Source: Paractinoplanes polyasparticus
GTDB lineage: Bacteria; Actinomycetota; Actinomycetes; Mycobacteriales; Micromonosporaceae
DNA: 64,000 bases
Direction of reading: 5' to 3'
Assembly (NCBI RefSeq): GCF_019710575.1
Contig: NZ_JAHWFK010000027.1
Location: forward strand, 62,001 to 126,000
Both the position numbers and the translations under genes were made by a program. The notes beneath the pieces are model-generated. The model was not told where the DNA came from and ran no database searches. It worked only from the letters and a program-made list of their open reading frames with translations. How positions within the stretch are numbered: position 1 is the first letter of the stretch; every line of letters begins with the position of its first letter. Below, piece after piece: positions 59,679 to 64,000 of this stretch.

Positions 59679-60525
59679 GCTTGTCCAGCAGCGCCGTCGT
59701 CGCGGGCGGGTCGGGCGGCTCGCCCACGACGGCGACGAGCACCCGGCGTGCGTGTCCGGGCAACGGCACGGTTCGTACGCCCGGGTTCCGGTGCGCGGCG
59801 AGCGCCAGCGCCGGCAGCGTGGTGACGCCGAGCCCCCGGGCGACGAGCTGCTGAGCGGCCACGTAGTCGTCGGTCGTGAACCGGATGTCCGGGGTGAACC
59901 CGTCCGCCGCGCAGACGCGCAGCAACTCCTCGCGGCAGCGTTCACACCCGCCGATCCACCGCCGATCCTGGTGATCGGCGAGCCGGTCGCCGCCGACGTC
60001 CGAGGGTGTCACCAGGTAGGTCTGGTCCTGGAACAGCTCCTCGGTGCGCAGCCCGGCCAGGTCGGGCCCACCGGCGTGGGCGAACAGCACCGCGACCTCC
60101 ACCTCGCCCCGGCGCAGCAGGTCGACCGCTTCGGGCGGCTCCGCCTCGCGGAAGCGCAGCTCGACCTCGGGATGGTCGGTGTCGAACGCGGCGGCCGCGG
60201 CCGGTACGAAGGTGCCCAGCGCGGAGGGGAAGGCGGCCAGACGTACGCGTCCCGACCGCAGCCCGGTATGCGCCGCGAGTTCCTGCTCGGCGGCGTCGAG
60301 CCGGCCCAGGATCTCCTCGGCGCGGTCGGCGAGCACGCGCCCGGCCTCGGTGAGCCGGATGCCGCGCCCCACGCGTTGCACCAGCCGGCTGCCGGTCTCG
60401 GCTTCGAGCCGCGCCAGGTGGTGGCTCACCGACGGCTGGGCGTAGTGCAGCGCCTCGGCCGCAGCCGTGACACTTCCGTGCCGGGCCACCGCGGCCAGCA
60501 CCCGCAATCGAGTCACATCGAGCAC
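59602..60525 (-). CDS. LysR-family regulator
   Basis: The 307-residue protein has the LysR helix-turn-helix (VTRLRVLAAVARHGSVTAAAEALHYAQPSVSHHLARLE in part, residues 4-45) and an effector domain (RVRLAAFPSALGTFVPAAAAAFDTDHPEVELRF). GTG 60525 gives the standard short lead before the helix-turn-helix. It is divergent from a PLP-dependent dehydratase gene with a clear palindrome between, the classic LysR-target layout. Confidence 0.9.
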   Translation of the reverse strand: MLDVTRLRVLAAVARHGSVTAAAEALHYAQPSVSHHLARLEAETGSRLVQRVGRGIRLTEAGRVLADRAEEILGRLDAAEQELAAHTGLRSGRVRLAAFPSALGTFVPAAAAAFDTDHPEVELRFREAEPPEAVDLLRRGEVEVAVLFAHAGGPDLAGLRTEELFQDQTYLVTPSDVGGDRLADHQDRRWIGGCERCREELLRVCAADGFTPDIRFTTDDYVAAQQLVARGLGVTTLPALALAAHRNPGVRTVPLPGHARRVLVAVVGEPPDPPATTALLDKLRARSPEWPAAEPAHRSSAAPARRP

Positions 60526-60542
60526 GTCTATAGGTTCGCGCA

Positions 60543-60569
60543 CGAATCGGCATTGGACCAATGGATTCG
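60543..60569. promoter_or_regulatory. Nested palindrome, candidate LysR operator
   Basis: Inner palindrome CATTGG-A-CCAATG (60551-60563) lies inside outer arms CGAATC (60543-60548) and GATTCG (60564-60569). It is centred in the 63-base divergent gap. Confidence 0.7.
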
Positions 60570-60588
60570 GCGGCCCGAGGATCGAAGC

Positions 60589-61518
60589 ATGGACTTCTCG
60601 TACGCCGCCGTCCGCGCCGCCGCCACCACCGTCGCCCGCCACCTACCGCCCACCCCCATGTGGTCGTACCCGGTGCTCAACGGCGCCGTCGGCGCGACCG
60701 TGCTCGTCAAGCACGAGAACACCCAGCCCGTCGGGGCGTTCAAGGCCCGCGGCGCGCTGAACCTGTTGTCGTCCGCGAGGACCGGCACCGTCACGTACTC
60801 GACCGGCAACCACGCCCAGTCGATGGCCTGGGCCAGTCACCTGTTCGACCTGCCCTGCACGGTCGTCATGCCCGAGGACGCCAACCCGTCCAAGGTCGCC
60901 GCCGTCCGGGCCTGGGGCGCCGAGGTCGTGCTGGCCGGTTCCGTCCTGGCCGACTCCGAGGCGCACGCGGTCGAGCTGGCCTCCCGAACCGGCCACCGCC
61001 TGGTCAGCCCGGGTGACACCCCCGAACTGCTGGCGGGCGTGGGCACCCTCTACGAGGAGATCCTCACCGCCCGCCCCGACGTCGATGCGATCCTCGTCCC
61101 GGTCGGCAGCGGAACCGGCGCCGCCGCGGCCGCCGTGGTCGCCCGCGAACTGGCCCCGAAGTGCGAGGTCATCGGGGTCCAATCCTCGTCGTCCCCGGCC
61201 GCCCACGATTCCTGGCGTTCGGGCGACCTGGCGACCCGCCCCAACCGCACCCGCATCGAGGGCCTGGCCACCGGGCGCGGTTACGACCTGCCGCAGCGGC
61301 ACATGCGTGACCTCGCCGATTTCCTGCTCGTCGACGACGACCGCATCGCCGAGGCGCAGCGCCTGCTGGCCACCGCGGCGCACACCCTGGCCGAGGGCGC
61401 CGGCGCCGCCGGCCTGGCCGCCCTGCTCGACCAACCCGACCGTTTCGCCGGTCGCACGGTCGCCGTCGTCTGCACCGGCGGCAACGCCTCCCCGCGGGAA
61501 CTCGCCGCCCTGCAATAA
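60589..61518 (+). CDS. PLP-dependent threonine/serine dehydratase-like enzyme
   Basis: The 309-residue fold-II PLP enzyme has VKHENTQPVGAFKARGALN with the Schiff-base lysine in GAFKARGA, STGNHAQSMAWAS (substrate loop), the phosphate-binding VPVGSGTGAAAAA and VCTGGNASP at the end. It probably deaminates threonine or serine or a hydroxy amino acid. No regulatory ACT domain is present, so it is catabolic or specialised. The divergent LysR gene is its probable activator. Confidence 0.9.
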   Translation: MDFSYAAVRAAATTVARHLPPTPMWSYPVLNGAVGATVLVKHENTQPVGAFKARGALNLLSSARTGTVTYSTGNHAQSMAWASHLFDLPCTVVMPEDANPSKVAAVRAWGAEVVLAGSVLADSEAHAVELASRTGHRLVSPGDTPELLAGVGTLYEEILTARPDVDAILVPVGSGTGAAAAAVVARELAPKCEVIGVQSSSSPAAHDSWRSGDLATRPNRTRIEGLATGRGYDLPQRHMRDLADFLLVDDDRIAEAQRLLATAAHTLAEGAGAAGLAALLDQPDRFAGRTVAVVCTGGNASPRELAALQ

Positions 61519-61596
61519 CGCGAAAGTGGCGCATCGGCCCGGTCCCACCGGGGCCCGGCCGTGTCGAGGCGTTGCTCGAACTCCGTGCGCCCCTGG

Positions 61597-62367
61597 TCAG
61601 CCCGGGCCGCCGCCCGAACTCCGTACCGGATGAGTTCGCATTTGATCCTGTGCCCCGAACCATCCCGTCAGCTCGGCCACCCGGTCGGTGATCAGGCCGG
61701 CGATGCCCGCCCCCGTCAGCTCGGGCCAGTCGGACATGTCGTTGGCGGTCCACGGCATCACGCCGATGCCGCGGCCGGTCAGCGTGGCCACGGTGTCCGG
61801 GTCGCCCAGCACGTCCGCGGTCGACGGGTTGAGGCAGACGACCTCGAGCTCGTCGGCCAGGGGCACGGTGTCGGCTTCGAAGCGCAGCCGCAGCAGGCCG
61901 CGACGCAGTTCGGGGCCGGCCTCGCGGACCAGCCGGAGGATCGCCGGGTCGAAGCTCTGCACGATCGTGCGGGCGGTCAGGCCGTACGCGTCGACCATCT
62001 CGACGACGGTCTTGACCTGCGGCAGCGTGGCCGGGGGCTTGACCTCCAGCAGCAGCTCGGGGCCGGCCTCGCGGAGCAGTTCCAATGTCGCGGCCAGGGT
62101 GGGAACGCGGACGCCGGCATAGGCCGGGGAGAACCACGAGCCCGCGTCGACGGCTGCCACCTCGGCGTAGGAGACGTCCCAGAGGTGGCCGGAACCGGTC
62201 GTGGTGCGGTCGAGCGTGCGGTCGTGGATGACGACCGGGACGTCGTCGGCCGTGGTGCGGACGTCGAACTCGATCAGCGTCGCGCCGGCCCGGACGGCGG
62301 CAGCGAACGCGGGCAGGGTGTTCTCGGGGGCGACGGCCGAATAGCCGCGGTGGGCGACGTTGTGCAT
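61597..62367 (-). CDS. Glycerophosphodiester phosphodiesterase-family protein
   Basis: The 256-residue TIM-barrel protein opens HRGYSAVAPENTLPAFAAAV and has EFDVRTTADDVPVVIHDRTLDRTTTGSG, carrying the two catalytic histidines and the metal ligands of GDPD enzymes, plus LLLEVKPP. It hydrolyses glycerophosphodiesters to glycerol-3-phosphate. No signal peptide is seen, so it is probably cytoplasmic. The ATG overlaps the dapF stop by one base (TGATG). Confidence 0.92.
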   Translation of the reverse strand: MHNVAHRGYSAVAPENTLPAFAAAVRAGATLIEFDVRTTADDVPVVIHDRTLDRTTTGSGHLWDVSYAEVAAVDAGSWFSPAYAGVRVPTLAATLELLREAGPELLLEVKPPATLPQVKTVVEMVDAYGLTARTIVQSFDPAILRLVREAGPELRRGLLRLRFEADTVPLADELEVVCLNPSTADVLGDPDTVATLTGRGIGVMPWTANDMSDWPELTGAGIAGLITDRVAELTGWFGAQDQMRTHPVRSSGGGPG

Positions 62368-63212
62368 CAGGCGAGGGTGGTCTCACCCGCCGCGACCAGT
62401 ACGGCCGGCCCGGCCAGCCACCAGCTGCCGTCGGCGTCGTGGGTGACCGTGAGCCGGCCGCCGGGCAGGTCGATCGCGACCACGCCCATGGCCAGGCCCG
62501 CGTCGCGCAGGGCCACCGCGCCGACCGCCAGGGCGCCCGTGCCGCAGGCCAGCGTCTCACCCGAGCCACGCTCGAAGACGCGCATCTCGACGTGCAGGTC
62601 GGCCTCGGGCAGCGGGGCGGCGCCGACCACGAACTCGACGTTCACGCCGGCCGGGAACAGCGCGCGGTCGAAGCCGGGCGGCACGTGCAGGTCGAGCGAG
62701 GCCAGGGAGAGCCCGTCGTGCAGGCCGCAGACCAGGTGCGGGTTGCCGCAGTCGACGGCCACGCCGGGGAAGGTCAGCGGGCCGGTCGTCGCGGTGCTCG
62801 CCGCGTACACCCGGGGGCTCGTCATGCGCACGCGGATCTGGTCGCCCTCGACTATCGCGAGCATGACGCCCGCTCGCGTGGCGACCGGGATGCCGGTGGG
62901 CGACGGGGTGGCCAGGCCGTGCGACACGAGGTAGCGCGTGAAGACGCGGACGCCGTTGCCGCACATCTCGGCGACCGAGCCGTCGCTGTTGCGGTAGTCC
63001 ATGAACCACTCGGCCTCGCCGGCCAGTTCGGCGCCGGCCGGCTCCTTGGCGGTGCGTACGACGCGCAGCACGCCGTCGGCGCCGATGCCGAACCGCCGGT
63101 GGCACAACGCGACGACCTGGGAAGGCGTCAGGTCGAGCGCGCCGTCGACGTCCTCGACGATCACGAAGTCGTTGCCGGCGCCGTGGCCCTTGGTGAAGTT
63201 CACGCGGTCCAT
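62367..63212 (-). CDS. dapF: Diaminopimelate epimerase
   Basis: DapF converts LL- to meso-diaminopimelate for peptidoglycan and lysine. The 281-residue protein has FTKGHGAGNDFVIVED, the first catalytic cysteine in AEMCGNGVRVFTRYL, VDCGNPHLV and the second in ERGSGETLACGTGALAV. Its start overlaps the miaA end by 13 bases. The order miaA-dapF is conserved in actinobacteria. Confidence 0.97.
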   Translation of the reverse strand: MDRVNFTKGHGAGNDFVIVEDVDGALDLTPSQVVALCHRRFGIGADGVLRVVRTAKEPAGAELAGEAEWFMDYRNSDGSVAEMCGNGVRVFTRYLVSHGLATPSPTGIPVATRAGVMLAIVEGDQIRVRMTSPRVYAASTATTGPLTFPGVAVDCGNPHLVCGLHDGLSLASLDLHVPPGFDRALFPAGVNVEFVVGAAPLPEADLHVEMRVFERGSGETLACGTGALAVGAVALRDAGLAMGVVAIDLPGGRLTVTHDADGSWWLAGPAVLVAAGETTLA

Positions 63213-64000
63213 TCTCGCGCAAGCGCCAGCGCGTCGGCCACCAGCGTCGGCGCGGCGGCGTCGAGCCAGGTGATCGAGGGGTCGCGCCGGAACCAGGAAC
63301 GCTGCCTCCGCACGAAGCGGCGGGTCCCCCGTACGGTGTCGGCGCGGGCCTCGTCCGAGCTGAGCGAGCCGTCGATCTCGGCCAGCGCCTGCTGGTAGCC
63401 GAGCGCCCGGCCGGCCGTACGCCCCTCGCGCAGTCCCCGGGGGATCAGCCCCCGCACCTCGTCGAGCAGGCCCTGTTCCCACATCAGGTCGACGCGCGCG
63501 GCGATCCGATCGTCCAGCACGGCGGGGTCGCGGTCGATGCCGATCTGCACCGAGGGGTAATGAGGTGTCGGCGCCGGCAGCGAAGCGGTGAACGGCTGCC
63601 CGGTCAGCTCGATGACCTCCAGCGCCCGCACGATGCGCCGCCCGTTCGAGGGAAGAATCTTCGCCGCCGCTTCCGGGTCGCGCGCGCGGAGCTGGTCATG
63701 CAATGACGCGGCCCCGCTGAGAGACAGCTCCTCCTCGAGCCGCGCCCGGACGGCGGGATCGGTGCCCGGGAACTCGAACTCCTCGAGCACCGCCCGGATG
63801 TACAGCCCCGACCCGCCGACCAGCAGCGGCACCCGGCCCCGGGCCGCGATGTCGTCGATCGCCGCGCGGGCCAGCTCCTGGTACTCGGCCACCGCCGCCG
63901 GGAAGGTGACGTCCCAGATGTCGAGCAGATGGTGCGGCACGCCGTCCCGCTCGGCCGGGGTGAGTTTCGCCGTGCCGATGTCCATCCCGCGGTAGAGCTG
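63200..64000 (-). CDS. miaA: tRNA dimethylallyltransferase, 5' end outside the window
   Basis: MiaA isopentenylates A37 of tRNA, the substrate step for MiaB. The visible 266 codons read QLYRGMDIGTAKLTPAERDGVPHHLLD (partly beyond an internal ATG at 63985), VLLVGGSGLYIRAVLEEFEFP, LPSNGRRIVRALEVIELTGQPF, RTAGRALGYQQALAEI and the C-terminal RRFVRRQRSWFRRD. The P-loop N-terminus lies beyond base 64000. It is followed by dapF and the GDPD gene on the same strand. Confidence 0.96.
   Translation of the reverse strand, partial: QLYRGMDIGTAKLTPAERDGVPHHLLDIWDVTFPAAVAEYQELARAAIDDIAARGRVPLLVGGSGLYIRAVLEEFEFPGTDPAVRARLEEELSLSGAASLHDQLRARDPEAAAKILPSNGRRIVRALEVIELTGQPFTASLPAPTPHYPSVQIGIDRDPAVLDDRIAARVDLMWEQGLLDEVRGLIPRGLREGRTAGRALGYQQALAEIDGSLSSDEARADTVRGTRRFVRRQRSWFRRDPSITWLDAAAPTLVADALALAREWTA

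Overview
The window is about 70 % GC chromosomal DNA from an actinomycete. The family Micromonosporaceae (Actinoplanes or a close relative) is the best inference. It rests on the DUF3046-recA-recX block, the clgR-pspA-pspM block, a spore-type Spo0M arrestin protein, a SARP/AfsR regulator, a class F sortase, many GTG starts and many apparently leaderless promoters (TANNNT six to eight bases before the start codon). Nearly all of it is core chromosome. I see no prophage, transposase, integrase, CRISPR array, tRNA or rRNA.

Layout. 1-341: end of a PAP2 phosphatase. 351-8268: lysine genes dapB and dapA, separated by a scarred sugar-transport/glycogen-debranching locus with two deletion-type junctions (1089-3001), an HTTM/DCC1 membrane redox module, a GNAT gene and an AlkZ/YcaQ-type DNA glycosylase. 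8312-14723: RNase J, a secreted S1 protease, a YbjN protein and FtsK. 14674-21043: a membrane glycosyltransferase, rimO-pgsA-cinA, then clgR-pspA-pspM (envelope stress). 21040-28574: Nei2, a large SARP-NB-ARC regulator divergent from a hemerythrin gene, SAM hydroxide adenosyltransferase, an F420 oxidoreductase and an unknown membrane protein. 28555-33404: a tandem-repeat tract and the giant helicase Lhr. 33491-40752: DUF4397/sortase F, a Ser/Thr kinase, two CNNM/CBS transporters and Spo0M. 40863-46796: a PNPOx-GNAT fusion divergent from a MocR regulator, UdgX, and TetR divergent from drrAB. 46806-53700: DUF3046, recA, recX, a decayed LPxTG protein, a repeat-rich membrane protein and RNase Y. 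53674-57614: DinB-like protein and gluABCD. 57747-64000: unknown protein, miaB, LysR divergent from a PLP dehydratase, GDPD, dapF and miaA (cut by the window edge).

How the genes work together. Lysine/meso-DAP synthesis is represented by dapB, dapA and dapF. tRNA and ribosome modification is represented by rimO, miaB and miaA. RNA decay is represented by RNase J and RNase Y. DNA repair is unusually dense: an AlkZ-like glycosylase, Nei2, UdgX, Lhr, recA and recX.

The most interesting signal is regulatory. recA and the AlkZ-like gene share a TTGTCRTAC-N8-TACCTT promoter, and lhr has a weaker version; this matches the mycobacterial RecA-independent DNA-damage (PafBC) promoter class. recA additionally has a LexA box and two perfect DnaA boxes packed into 46 bp. 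Other clear cis elements are three TGCARGC heptamers at exact 11-bp spacing in front of the SARP gene, an ECF/SigE-like promoter before clgR-psp, a 12-bp palindrome in the MocR intergenic region and a nested palindrome in the LysR intergenic region. All functional statements come from reading the sequence and from family knowledge; no database search was run.
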